From an uncultured Bacteroidota bacterium (GTDB taxonomy: Bacteria; Bacteroidota; Bacteroidia; Bacteroidales; P3), in NCBI GenBank assembly GCA_902793295.1, contig CADBDA010000007.1, positions 1-64,000 of the forward strand: 64,000 nt of DNA, written 5' to 3'. Numbering within the stretch: the stretch's first letter is position 1; the number at the start of each line of letters is the position of its first letter. Below are positions 18,969-27,703 of this stretch, piece after piece. A program made the translations under genes and the position numbers. The notes below the pieces were generated by a model, which was given only the letters and a program-made list of their open reading frames with translations, was not told the DNA's origin and searched no databases.

Positions 18969-20027
18969 ATGTCATCCAAAAAAGAAAAAATAGCGACCGC
19001 TTCATCCAAGCCACGTCTGGTGGCGGTCGACCTTATGGTAGGTCTGGCCATGCTGCTGGTGGTGATGGGCCACATGAGCGTCGGAGTCGAACCCGAATGG
19101 TATGCCCATGGGATGCGCCAATGGATCTATTCATTCCACATGGAACTCTTCGTATTCCTCTCGGCATTCCTGATCCGTTACTCTTACAAAGGGGTTCATT
19201 CTCCACTTGAATACGGACAATATATCTGGCGCAAATTCAAGAAGTTCTTTCTTTGGTTTCTTGTCATCGGAATGGGTATTGCCATCCTGGTTCCGCTTTT
19301 CCGTCACGAGTCGCTGACAGCCGACCGCCTGTGGCAGTCGTTCCGCACCCTCCTACTCTACCCCCGCTACAGCGAAGCGTCATTCCTGTGGTACATCTAT
19401 ATCCTCTTCGGATTCTATCTCGTTTCGCCGCTCTTCTTTGCCTTGCCTCAGTTGGGACGTGTGCTTTGCTGCATCGCCGCCATGTTTCTGGCCATGATCG
19501 AAGGCAATCAGCTGCTCTGCGCCTACGATTTCTGCAACTACACCTTCTTCTACTGTCTGGGCGTGCTGTGCGCCGAATGGATTGAAGAGATTCGTGGGGC
19601 CAAGCGTTGGCTTTGGGCCTTGTTGTCTGTGCCTTTTGTCGTCTTCTCGGTGTGGCTTTTCACCGACGGATGTCGCTACGGCTACAACTACACCCTGCTG
19701 GGATGGTGGAGCCTACTCACCGGTGTCGCCTCGCTGCCATTCTTCTATTTGCTGTCGCTCTGGCTGCAGAAAATCAAATGGGTGCGGCAAGCCCTGACGG
19801 CCATCTCCGAAAACTGCTACCTTATCTATCTGCTACAGATGTTCATCATCTGGGGCGTCTGCCACTTGCTCAACAGCGTTCATCTGCTACCTCAAGTGCC
19901 ATTTGCCATCTTGCTAATAGTCAACACGATTCTTGCCATCCTCATCCCCATCCTAATTGCTGAGGCATACAAGAAGCTGACGAAACAAAAAAAAGTTGAA
20001 GATCCGATCCAAAAAGGAAACCGCTGA
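18969..20027 (+). CDS. acyltransferase family 3 membrane protein (OafA-like)
   Basis: This 352-residue multi-pass protein begins with a basic stretch and then carries AVDLMVGLAMLLVVMGHMS (residues 18-36), a variant of the acyltransferase-3 first helix. FSFHMELFVFLSAFLIRY-like residues follow near 50-68, and ENCYLIYLLQMFIIWG is found in a late helix. It is the third acyltransferase-3 protein of the locus. It is 104 bases downstream of the export permease and is the last gene of the polysaccharide series before a hairpin at 20150. Confidence 0.8.
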   Translation: MSSKKEKIATASSKPRLVAVDLMVGLAMLLVVMGHMSVGVEPEWYAHGMRQWIYSFHMELFVFLSAFLIRYSYKGVHSPLEYGQYIWRKFKKFFLWFLVIGMGIAILVPLFRHESLTADRLWQSFRTLLLYPRYSEASFLWYIYILFGFYLVSPLFFALPQLGRVLCCIAAMFLAMIEGNQLLCAYDFCNYTFFYCLGVLCAEWIEEIRGAKRWLWALLSVPFVVFSVWLFTDGCRYGYNYTLLGWWSLLTGVASLPFFYLLSLWLQKIKWVRQALTAISENCYLIYLLQMFIIWGVCHLLNSVHLLPQVPFAILLIVNTILAILIPILIAEAYKKLTKQKKVEDPIQKGNR

Positions 20028-20149
20028 TACTATTTTTCCCGACCATGGTCGAAGGGACTTATCAAACAGTCCTGCAAGAAAATCGGATTCCTGCTCATCA
20101 ATCGCTTGATATCAAATCAATTCCATCCATTCAAAGACAAATAAAAAAA

Positions 20150-20175
20150 GCGGGACTTCTCTAGAGTCGTCCCGC
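20150..20175. terminator. hairpin terminator after the polysaccharide locus
   Basis: GCGGGAC at 20150-20156 pairs with GTCCCGC at 20169-20175. The T-run is on the minus strand (A7 at 20143-20149), while the + side reads CAAAAATAC. It therefore looks stronger for minus-strand transcripts but may still stop reading from the + genes. Confidence 0.5.
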
Positions 20176-20281
20176 CAAAAATACATCTTTGAAATAAGTA
20201 AGCACGCCATAGTTTACGCAATCAGGAAAGAAAAGTTTCATTTGTATAAAATTTTTTTCAAAAAATAGAGTTTTTCTCTGC

Positions 20282-21277
20282 ATGAATAGATCCATACATC
20301 TTTTATTTGCGGCCACAGCCATCATGCTCTGTCTCGCCGCTTGCAACTCAAACGTCGATATCGACCAACTGAAACCGGAAGATGCCATCGAATACCTCGA
20401 TGCTCAGATAAAAAAACATCCCAACGACGCCAACCTCCTCTACCAGCGCGGCAAAACACTCATCCAGCTGGGCAAGGAAAAGAACCATACACAGTATTTC
20501 AAAGAGGCCATCCACGATTTGGAAGCAGCCATCAAGATCGACGACAGCCGTGTGGAATACTATACCGCCTTGGGCGACGCCCACTTCAGTATCGGCAATG
20601 TGGGCGACAGCTACTCCGCTTTGCAAAAAGCCTTGAAACTGGATGAAAACAACCTGGAGGCCTGCCTGAAGATGGGCGAGATTTCATTCTACAGCAAGGA
20701 CTACGACCGCGCCATCGAAAGCCTCAACAAGGTCACCGAACAGGACAATACCAACCAGACGGCCCTCTTCATGAAGGGCTTCATCTACAAGGAAAACAAG
20801 GATACCGCCAACGCTGTGTTCTATTTCCGCAAACTCATCGACCTCTACCCCGAATATGAACCGGCCTACGAGGAGCTGGGCATGCTCTACGCCCAATTCC
20901 GCAACAAGCTGGGTCTGGAATACCTCAACACCGCACTGACCTTGCAACCCGACAACACCTCCGTGCTGTGGGGCCTGGCGCAACTCTACCACGACACCGA
21001 AGATGCCGAGAAGGCCAACGAATACTATGTGCGCATCCTCGAAATCGACCCCAACAACCAGTACGCCTGGTTCAACCGCGGTCGCATCGAAATGGAGCTG
21101 TACCTCGATTTCGAGAATGCCATCGATTTCTTCCAGAAAGCCATCGAATGCGACCAGCAGTTCGCCGAGGCCTACCACAATATCGGCGTCTGCTTCGAAG
21201 AGCTGGGCAACGGCGCCAAAGCCCAAGAGTATTACAACCAGGCCAAAGCGCTGGGCTACAAAACCGAAACAAAATGA
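20282..21277 (+). CDS. TPR-repeat lipoprotein
   Basis: This 331-residue protein has a lipoprotein signal peptide with the lipobox LAAC (Cys21). From about residue 35 to the end it consists of tetratricopeptide repeats of 34 residues, seen as repeated A-x-x-x-Y/L and Leu-Asp-Pro/Asn patterns (for example LGDAHFSIGNVGDSYSALQK and AEAYHNIGVCFEELGNGAKA). It is probably anchored in the outer or inner membrane facing the periplasm and acts as a protein-binding scaffold. It sits 53 bases upstream of the M20 peptidase. Bacteroidota genomes often carry such TPR lipoproteins, whose partners are mostly unknown. Confidence 0.85.
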   Translation: MNRSIHLLFAATAIMLCLAACNSNVDIDQLKPEDAIEYLDAQIKKHPNDANLLYQRGKTLIQLGKEKNHTQYFKEAIHDLEAAIKIDDSRVEYYTALGDAHFSIGNVGDSYSALQKALKLDENNLEACLKMGEISFYSKDYDRAIESLNKVTEQDNTNQTALFMKGFIYKENKDTANAVFYFRKLIDLYPEYEPAYEELGMLYAQFRNKLGLEYLNTALTLQPDNTSVLWGLAQLYHDTEDAEKANEYYVRILEIDPNNQYAWFNRGRIEMELYLDFENAIDFFQKAIECDQQFAEAYHNIGVCFEELGNGAKAQEYYNQAKALGYKTETK

Positions 21278-21330
21278 ACCTCAGCATCAACTGAAAACGA
21301 ATCGTAAACCCTTAAATCCCCTATCATATA

Positions 21331-22707
21331 ATGAAAGACGTAAAACAATACATCGAAGCTAACAAGGACCGCTTCCTCGAAGAACTTTTCTCGCTGATCC
21401 GCATCCCGTCCATCTCGGCCGAGACCGAACACAAAGACGACATGGTGCGTTGTGCCAACCGCTGGAGCGAACTGCTGATGGCCGCCGGCTGCGACAAGGC
21501 TGAAGTGATGCCTTCTGCCGGCAACCCGGTCGTGTATGGCGAGAAGACCATCGACCCCGCCAAACCCACCGTGCTTGTCTACGGTCACTACGACGTGATG
21601 CCTGTCGCTCCGCTCGAACTGTGGAACACCAAGCCTTTCGAACCGGTCATCAAGGACGAGAAAATCTGGGCCCGCGGCGCCGACGACGACAAGGGCCAGA
21701 GCTTCATGCAGGCCAAGGCTTTCGAATTCATGGTCAAGACCGGACAACTGCCTTGCAACGTCAAATTCATGCTTGAAGGCGAAGAGGAAATCGGCAGCGG
21801 CAGCCTCTACGGATTCTGCGAAGAGCACAAGGAAATGCTCCGCGCCGACGTCATCCTGGTCAGCGACACGGGTATGATTGCCCAAGACACGCCTTCCATC
21901 ACCAGCGGCCTCCGCGGCCTCTGCTACTGGGATGTCGAAGTCACTGGCGCCGACCACGACCTGCACAGCGGCATCTACGGCGGTGCTGTTGCCAACCCCA
22001 TCAACATCCTCTGCAAGATGATTGCCGGCCTTCACGACGAAAACAACCATATCACCATTCCGGGATTCTACGACGACGTGCTGGTCATCAGCGACGAAGA
22101 ACGTGCCCTGATGGCTCAGGCTCCTTTCAACCTGGAAGAATACAAGAAGGGCCTCTCCATCAAGGAAGTCCACGGCGAGAAGGGCTACACCACCACCGAA
22201 CGTACCGGCATCCGTCCCTGCCTCGATGTCTGCGGCATCTGGGGCGGTCACACCGGCGAGGGTTCCAAGACGGTTCTCCCCTCGAAGGCCTACGCCAAGA
22301 TTTCAACCCGTCTGGTGGCCAATCAGGATTTCGAGAAAATCAGCAAACTCTTCAAAGAGTATTTCGAGGCCGCCGCTCCCGACTGCGTCACCGTCAAGGT
22401 CACCCCGTCGCACGGCGGTGCCGCCTACGTCAGCCCGCTCGAGATGAACGCCTACAAGGCTGCCGAAAAGGCGCTGACCACCACCTTCGGCAAGCGTCCC
22501 ATCCCCACCCGCAGCGGCGGAAGCATCCCCATCGTGGCTGGTTTCGAACGCATTTTGGGCATCAAGAGCATCCTGATGGGCTTCGGTTTGGGCAGCGACG
22601 CCATCCACGCCCCCAACGAGAATTACCCGCTCTTCAACTTCTTCAAAGGCATCGAAACGATTCCTTATTTCTACGAGTACTTCACCGAATTGGAAAGCAA
22701 CAAGTAA
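21331..22707 (+). CDS. M20 family metallopeptidase (dipeptidase)
   Basis: This 458-residue zinc peptidase cleaves dipeptides or acylated amino acids in the cytoplasm. The first metal-site motif is VYGHYDVMPV (near residue 89-98), the second is RGADDDKGQ (near 114-122), and the catalytic EGEEEIGSGS follows near 150-159. The lid-domain HDLHSGIYGG motif is found near 210-219. Length and motif spacing are normal for the PepV/DapE-like dipeptidase group (the M20 subfamily with dipeptidase annotation in Bacteroidota). It is followed by a strong terminator. Confidence 0.9.
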   Translation: MKDVKQYIEANKDRFLEELFSLIRIPSISAETEHKDDMVRCANRWSELLMAAGCDKAEVMPSAGNPVVYGEKTIDPAKPTVLVYGHYDVMPVAPLELWNTKPFEPVIKDEKIWARGADDDKGQSFMQAKAFEFMVKTGQLPCNVKFMLEGEEEIGSGSLYGFCEEHKEMLRADVILVSDTGMIAQDTPSITSGLRGLCYWDVEVTGADHDLHSGIYGGAVANPINILCKMIAGLHDENNHITIPGFYDDVLVISDEERALMAQAPFNLEEYKKGLSIKEVHGEKGYTTTERTGIRPCLDVCGIWGGHTGEGSKTVLPSKAYAKISTRLVANQDFEKISKLFKEYFEAAAPDCVTVKVTPSHGGAAYVSPLEMNAYKAAEKALTTTFGKRPIPTRSGGSIPIVAGFERILGIKSILMGFGLGSDAIHAPNENYPLFNFFKGIETIPYFYEYFTELESNK

Positions 22708-22721
22708 TATTGCATAACCAT

Positions 22722-22753
22722 GCGGCGGCACTGGCGTGCCGCCGCATTTTTTT
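22722..22753 (+). terminator. strong intrinsic terminator
   Basis: GCGGCGGCA (22722-22730) and TGCCGCCGC (22737-22745) form a perfect nine-base stem with a six-base loop, followed by ATTTTTTT. It ends the M20 peptidase transcript and lies only three bases before the ATG of the next gene (22757), so that gene must be served by a promoter inside the upstream region or by read-through. Confidence 0.85.
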
Positions 22754-22756
22754 ACC

Positions 22757-23575
22757 ATGACCAACCGTTTCCGCCATTCTTTTTGGGCTGTGCTCTGCTT
22801 CCTGCCAGTCTGTCTCTCCATGAAGTCCGACCTGCGGGATGAAAAGCCGCCTGTCGACAATACAGCGCTGCATGTCGTCATCCTTGGCGACTCCAACAGC
22901 TCCATCGGTGGCGACGATTGCGACCGCCCCGAGGGTTGGACCAAATGGTTCTGCGAATGCTTCCAACCGGCATCATGCCACAGCTATGCACGCAGTGGCG
23001 CCACCTGGACCCACACTCCAAACACGGTTCGCGACGAACTGCTCAACACCAGCAAACTGCACAACAACAATGTGGTGTACAACCAAGTGTGCCGACTGCT
23101 GACTGCATTCCGTCAAGGGCAGCAACCCAAGCCCGACATTATCATCATTGCCGCCGGAACCAACGACGCTTGGTTTGCCAAACGTCGTCCGCACGCCTTG
23201 AACCAAAAGGAAGCAGCCGACACCACAGGGCTTCTACAACGCCAACCGTCTGCGCTGCTCACCCTTTCCGATGCGGTCTGCTACAACTGCCTGTTGCTGC
23301 AACGCCACTTCCCCGAGGCTTGCATCGTCCTGCTCACCCCCATGCAGTGTACCGCCACCAGCGAACAGCGCATCAAAACCACGGGAGACATCATCGCAAA
23401 CTGTGCCGAGGCGCTCCGCTTGCCTTGCATCCGTCAGGACAGCCTCTGCTGCCTGATCCGCTCCGACGAACTGAAACAGCATCGCTACACCGTCGATGGC
23501 ATCCACACCAATGCCGCCGGAGCCGAAATCAACGGCCAACGCCTCTGCGAATCCATCAACGGGCTGTTACGATAG
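22757..23575 (+). CDS. secreted SGNH/GDSL hydrolase
   Basis: This 272-residue protein has an N-terminal hydrophobic signal segment (residues 9-21) and then an SGNH esterase fold. Block I is VVILGDSNSS (nucleophile S46), the Asn block is IIAAGTNDAW near residue 134-143, and block V is DGIHTNAAGAEI near the C-terminus (Asp-x-x-His). Such enzymes esterify or de-esterify glycans outside the membrane. Being just upstream of an MBOAT and two AlgX-like proteins, it probably belongs to a polysaccharide O-acetylation module. A GTG at 22736 is in frame but lies inside the terminator stem, so I chose the ATG. Confidence 0.8.
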   Translation: MTNRFRHSFWAVLCFLPVCLSMKSDLRDEKPPVDNTALHVVILGDSNSSIGGDDCDRPEGWTKWFCECFQPASCHSYARSGATWTHTPNTVRDELLNTSKLHNNNVVYNQVCRLLTAFRQGQQPKPDIIIIAAGTNDAWFAKRRPHALNQKEAADTTGLLQRQPSALLTLSDAVCYNCLLLQRHFPEACIVLLTPMQCTATSEQRIKTTGDIIANCAEALRLPCIRQDSLCCLIRSDELKQHRYTVDGIHTNAAGAEINGQRLCESINGLLR

Positions 23576-23627
23576 GTCTTGAATAATATCACAATGAATC
23601 ATTACTTTTTATTCTATTGATCCTTAA

Positions 23628-25073
23628 ATGGTCTTCTCCGATCTTTTCTTTTTATTTGTTTTTCTGCCGCTTTTTGCATGTTGCTACTTGCTGGGGGCGC
23701 TTTTGGACCGCAGGGTGCTGTCGCGCAAGGGCGAGGCGGATGTGTTCCACGCCCGCAATAGCGTCCTTGTGGTCTTCTCGCTGCTTTTCTACGCCTGGGG
23801 CGAACCGGTCTACGTCTTCCTCATGCTGGTCAGCGTTCTGGTCAACTGGCTGGTGGGACGTCGGCTGACGGCGGTCCGCCATCCCAAACTGCTGTTGGCG
23901 GTGGGCATAGCCTTCAATATCGCCATTATCGGCACATTCAAATATCTGGGCTTCTTCGCCGAAATCCTCAACGACCTGGGACTTCGCGTGGGTGCACCCA
24001 ACATCGCGCTGCCCATAGGCATCAGTTTCTACACCTTCCAGTCCATTTCCTATCTGGTCGATGTCTACCGCCGCGAGTCGCCCGCCCAACGCCGCTACCG
24101 CGACCTGCTGCTCTACATCTCCATGTTCCCGCAGCTCATCGCCGGACCCATTGTGCGCTATGGCACCATTGCCGAAAACATCAACAATCGTCGCGTCCAG
24201 GCGTCCGACATGGCCGAAGGCATGTTCCGCTTTGCCATCGGTCTGGGCAAGAAAGTCATCATCGCCAACCAACTCTCCTCCATCTCCGACCAGATGCTGG
24301 CTGGCAGCTTCGACACGCTGACCACCACCGGCTCGTGGGGGGGGCTGCTGGCTTTCACTCTGCAGATTTATTTCGACTTCTCGGGCTATTCCGACATGGC
24401 CATCGGCATGGGGCGCTGTCTGGGTTTCCGTTTCAACGAGAACTTCAACCATCCCTACTGTTGCGACAGCGTCACCGACTTCTGGCGCCGCTGGCATATC
24501 TCGTTGGGCAGTTTCTTCCGCGACTATGTCTACATCCCTATGGGCGGCAACCGACGTCACCAGCCGATCAACATTCTGGTGGTGTGGTTCCTCACCGGCA
24601 TGTGGCACGGGGCTTGCTGGAACTTCATCATTTGGGGCCTCTATTTCGGTCTCATCATCATGATCGAAAAATACACCGTCCTGCGTATCAAGCGCTTCAT
24701 ACCGTCATTGCTGCTCCACATCTACAGCCTGTTGATTGTCATCACCGGATGGGGCATCTTCTATTTCACCGATTTCGGCCGCATGACCGATTTCTTCGGC
24801 ATCTATTTCGGCGCCACGGGAACCTTCCACGACTTCCTCACCTTCAGCATCCTCAGCGACCATTTCTACCTCTGGCTGCTGGCGCTGCTCTTCTGTCTGC
24901 CGCTGCGCCAATGGACCAACACCCTGACGCTCAAACTGACCCACGGACCTTCGACCACCTACCACAACCTGGTGCTGCTGTCGCGCCTGGCCGTGACGGT
25001 GGTGGTCTTCGCGCTGAGCATCGTGCTGCTGGTCGGCGCCACCAACAATCCGTTCCTCTACACCCGTTTCTAA
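23628..25073 (+). CDS. MBOAT membrane O-acyltransferase (AlgI-like), second copy
   Basis: This 481-residue multi-pass MBOAT protein carries LPIGISFYTFQSISYLVD near residue 126-143, YFDFSGYSDMAIGMGR near 249-264, DFWRRWHISLGSFFRDY near 284-300 and the histidine motif MWHGACWNFIIWG near 325-337. It is clearly related to the MBOAT at 15688 but not a recent duplicate. It would move acetyl groups to the outer side of the inner membrane for transfer by the two AlgX-like proteins that follow four bases and about 1.1 kb downstream. A run of eight G residues at 24337-24344 lies in frame within this gene. Confidence 0.9.
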   Translation: MVFSDLFFLFVFLPLFACCYLLGALLDRRVLSRKGEADVFHARNSVLVVFSLLFYAWGEPVYVFLMLVSVLVNWLVGRRLTAVRHPKLLLAVGIAFNIAIIGTFKYLGFFAEILNDLGLRVGAPNIALPIGISFYTFQSISYLVDVYRRESPAQRRYRDLLLYISMFPQLIAGPIVRYGTIAENINNRRVQASDMAEGMFRFAIGLGKKVIIANQLSSISDQMLAGSFDTLTTTGSWGGLLAFTLQIYFDFSGYSDMAIGMGRCLGFRFNENFNHPYCCDSVTDFWRRWHISLGSFFRDYVYIPMGGNRRHQPINILVVWFLTGMWHGACWNFIIWGLYFGLIIMIEKYTVLRIKRFIPSLLLHIYSLLIVITGWGIFYFTDFGRMTDFFGIYFGATGTFHDFLTFSILSDHFYLWLLALLFCLPLRQWTNTLTLKLTHGPSTTYHNLVLLSRLAVTVVVFALSIVLLVGATNNPFLYTRF

Positions 25074-25077
25074 CACC

Positions 25078-26166
25078 ATGAATCGTCCGGACATGAAAAA
25101 AATCCTTTTATGGCTCTTCCCTGCCCTGCTCTGCTGCACCCCCGGCGCCAACGCCCAAAACGGCAGCAAGGCTGAGCGCTCGGTACCCGACACCTATACC
25201 AACACCATCTGCGCCGACGCTCCTTTCCACACGGCTCGCAAAGGCATCCTGATTGTGGGCGACAGCGGCTCGATACGCGCCGTCAGCCCCTATTCCTATA
25301 GCCGCCAAGGCATGCTGAGCTATGCCCGCGCAGTCAACACCTACCATGATTCGCTCGCCGCCGGCATCCGCATCTACTGCATGCCCATCCCCACCGCCGC
25401 GGCCTTCTATGTGCCCGACAGCGCCGTCTCGCTTTCGGGCGACGAGCGCAAGGGCATCAACACGCTCTTCGCCGCACTTCACGACTCAGTGGTTCCGGTC
25501 AATATCTACACGCCGCTCGCGCAACATGCCGCCGAAGCCATCTATTCCCGCACCGACCACCATTGGGCGCCGCTCGGGGCCTACTATGCCGCCAAGGAGT
25601 TTGCCCGCGTGGCGCAGGTGCCGTTCGACAGCCTCGACGCCTACGACACCATCGTCACGCCCAACTACGTGGGCACCATGTACAGCTTCTCACGCGACGT
25701 GGCTGTCAAAAAATCGCCCGAAGACTTTGTCTGCTACATTCCTCGCAAGGCCGACTACCGCACTTTCTACACCATCTACACGCTCGACAAGAAACGGCAA
25801 CGCGTCATCAGGGAGAGCGACACCAAAGAGGGCGACTTCTTCAAACTCAACTACCTGAAGCCCGAAAATGTGGGCGCCGCCTACTGCATCTTCGGCGGAG
25901 GCGACTACCGCTTGATAAAAATCACCACCAGCACGCACAACCATCGCCGCCTGCTCGTCCTCAAGGATAGCTTCGGCAACGCGGTCAGCGCCTATCTGCT
26001 CAATTCGTTCGAGGAAATCCATGTGGTCGACTGCCGCTACTTCACCCAGAACATTCGCCGCTACGTGGCCCAAAACGGCATCACCGACATCCTCTTCGCC
26101 AACAACATGTCGCACGCCCAGTCCGACAAAACGTCCAACATGTATCTGCACTACCTGGAACAATAA
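25078..26166 (+). CDS. secreted AlgX/AlgJ-like (DHHW family) acetyltransferase, copy 1
   Basis: This 362-residue protein has a cleavable signal peptide (ending GANAQ near residue 27) and the core of the DHHW/AlgX SGNH-like fold. ILIVGDSGSIRAV lies near residue 56-68, the family motif TDHHWAPLGAYYAAKEFARV near 159-178, and the serine block LVLKDSFGNAVSAY near 298-311. Asp and His of TDHHW plus the serine of KDSFGN make the expected catalytic set. It lacks the N-terminal part with the E-R-x-L/P-x-R motifs found in copy 2, so it is a shorter form. It starts four bases after the MBOAT stop and is probably its partner. An alternative start is the ATG at 25093. Confidence 0.75.
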   Translation: MNRPDMKKILLWLFPALLCCTPGANAQNGSKAERSVPDTYTNTICADAPFHTARKGILIVGDSGSIRAVSPYSYSRQGMLSYARAVNTYHDSLAAGIRIYCMPIPTAAAFYVPDSAVSLSGDERKGINTLFAALHDSVVPVNIYTPLAQHAAEAIYSRTDHHWAPLGAYYAAKEFARVAQVPFDSLDAYDTIVTPNYVGTMYSFSRDVAVKKSPEDFVCYIPRKADYRTFYTIYTLDKKRQRVIRESDTKEGDFFKLNYLKPENVGAAYCIFGGGDYRLIKITTSTHNHRRLLVLKDSFGNAVSAYLLNSFEEIHVVDCRYFTQNIRRYVAQNGITDILFANNMSHAQSDKTSNMYLHYLEQ

Positions 26167-26209
26167 TCACCACCCCCTTTCGATAACAAACAATCAAAAA
26201 CATACGACT

Positions 26210-27691
26210 TTGAAACAACACAAAATATACATCACCCTCACCGCCGTGTTCCTTCTGGGCTGCGCCGCCGTGCTCAATTTCTTGCCGCGCAGCACCGTTT
26301 CGGCACTCGAAAAACGCGACCTCCGCTCCTTCCCTGCCTTCAGTTGGCAGTCGCTCTTCGACGGCTCTTTCGCCAACGACATCTCGCTGTGGTACAGCGA
26401 TAGCGAGCCCTTCCGCGACGAACTGATGACGGTGAGCATGATGGTGAGCAAATATCAGGGGCTGGCGCTCATCAACGAGGAGGACCACATCTCGTTTGTG
26501 GCCAACAACGAGCCCGACCTCACCGCGGTCGACGATACCGACAGCCTTGCCGTCGACGATGATTCGGATACGATTGTCAACATCGACGAACTGACACGCA
26601 TCGGCCACTCGGGCATCATCGTCCTTGGCCAGCCCGACACCGTGCGCGCCCTGATGTGCTATGGTGGTGTCGGCGGTGGCAGCGCCTACGCCAATGCGGC
26701 CAACACCTACCAGTCGACCCTCGGCAGCGCGGTGCACGTCTACTGCATGGTCATCCCCACCGCCACCGAATTCTACATACCCGAAAAGGTGCGCAACCGC
26801 TCCAAATCGCAGCTGTCCACCATCCTGAGTGTCGAGTCGAAGCTGACTGGCGGCGTGAAATCGGTGAATATCCACAACGCACTGGCGTCACACAAGAACG
26901 AGGACATCTACCTCCGCACCGACCACCACTGGGCGCCGCTGGGCGCCTACTATGCCGCCAAGGAATTTGCACGTGTGGCGGGGGTGCCCTTCCTCGACAT
27001 CTCCACTTACGACCGTCATGTGGTACACGGCTATGTGGGCAGCATGTATGGCTATTCGGGCGACATCTCGGTGAAACAGTCGCCCGAGGACTTCGTCTAC
27101 TGGACGCCCCGCAACGTCTCCTACTCCACTTCCTACATTACCTACACCCTCGACAAGGAATACCATATCGTTGCCGAAAGCAAACCCCACAGCGGCCAGT
27201 TCTTCTACAAGCACAAAGACGGCAGCGGACAGGCGTACTGCACTTTCATGGGGTCCGACAGCAAGATTACCAATGTGAAGACCTCCACCCACAACGGACG
27301 CCGACTGCTCATCCTCAAGGACAGCTTCGGCAACGCCCTGCCGGGATGGCTCTTCGGTTCGTTCGAGGAAATCAACGTGGTCGACTGCCGCTATTTCACT
27401 AAGAATATGGTGAAATTCGTCCGCGAACGCGGCATCACCGACATTCTCTTCGCCAACAATGTCTTCAAGGCCTACAGCCCTTACGTCGGGAAGAATTATG
27501 TCCGCTTCCTCTCGCAGGCGGGCGGTTTGCCGAAAAACCCGAGTGCTGCCGACAGCACGGCAGCAAATCAAGCGACACCTGTCGACAACGGACGGCCGTC
27601 GCCTTCGTCCGACGGTGAGAATGGCATCGGAACATCGGCCGACGCGCCCCTGTTGCCCGAAACCGACGAAACCGACATTGACCAATTCTGA
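26210..27691 (+). CDS. AlgX/AlgJ-like (DHHW family) acetyltransferase, copy 2 (TTG start)
   Basis: This 493-residue protein has an N-terminal membrane anchor (residues 4-22), then the DHHW family opening ALEKRDLRSFPAFSWQSLFDG and SEPFRDEL. An acidic insert DDTDSLAVDDDSDT near residue 107-120, the motif TDHHWAPLGAYYAAKEFARV near 235-254, and the serine block LILKDSFGNALPGW near 365-378 follow. The last 60 residues are Ser/Thr/Pro/Asp-rich and probably disordered. It is a paralogue of the preceding gene. No ATG precedes the conserved part, so TTG at 26210 is the probable start. It ends 12 bases before comEC. Confidence 0.75.
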   Translation: MKQHKIYITLTAVFLLGCAAVLNFLPRSTVSALEKRDLRSFPAFSWQSLFDGSFANDISLWYSDSEPFRDELMTVSMMVSKYQGLALINEEDHISFVANNEPDLTAVDDTDSLAVDDDSDTIVNIDELTRIGHSGIIVLGQPDTVRALMCYGGVGGGSAYANAANTYQSTLGSAVHVYCMVIPTATEFYIPEKVRNRSKSQLSTILSVESKLTGGVKSVNIHNALASHKNEDIYLRTDHHWAPLGAYYAAKEFARVAGVPFLDISTYDRHVVHGYVGSMYGYSGDISVKQSPEDFVYWTPRNVSYSTSYITYTLDKEYHIVAESKPHSGQFFYKHKDGSGQAYCTFMGSDSKITNVKTSTHNGRRLLILKDSFGNALPGWLFGSFEEINVVDCRYFTKNMVKFVRERGITDILFANNVFKAYSPYVGKNYVRFLSQAGGLPKNPSAADSTAANQATPVDNGRPSPSSDGENGIGTSADAPLLPETDETDIDQF

Positions 27692-27703
27692 TACTGTCTG
27701 CCC

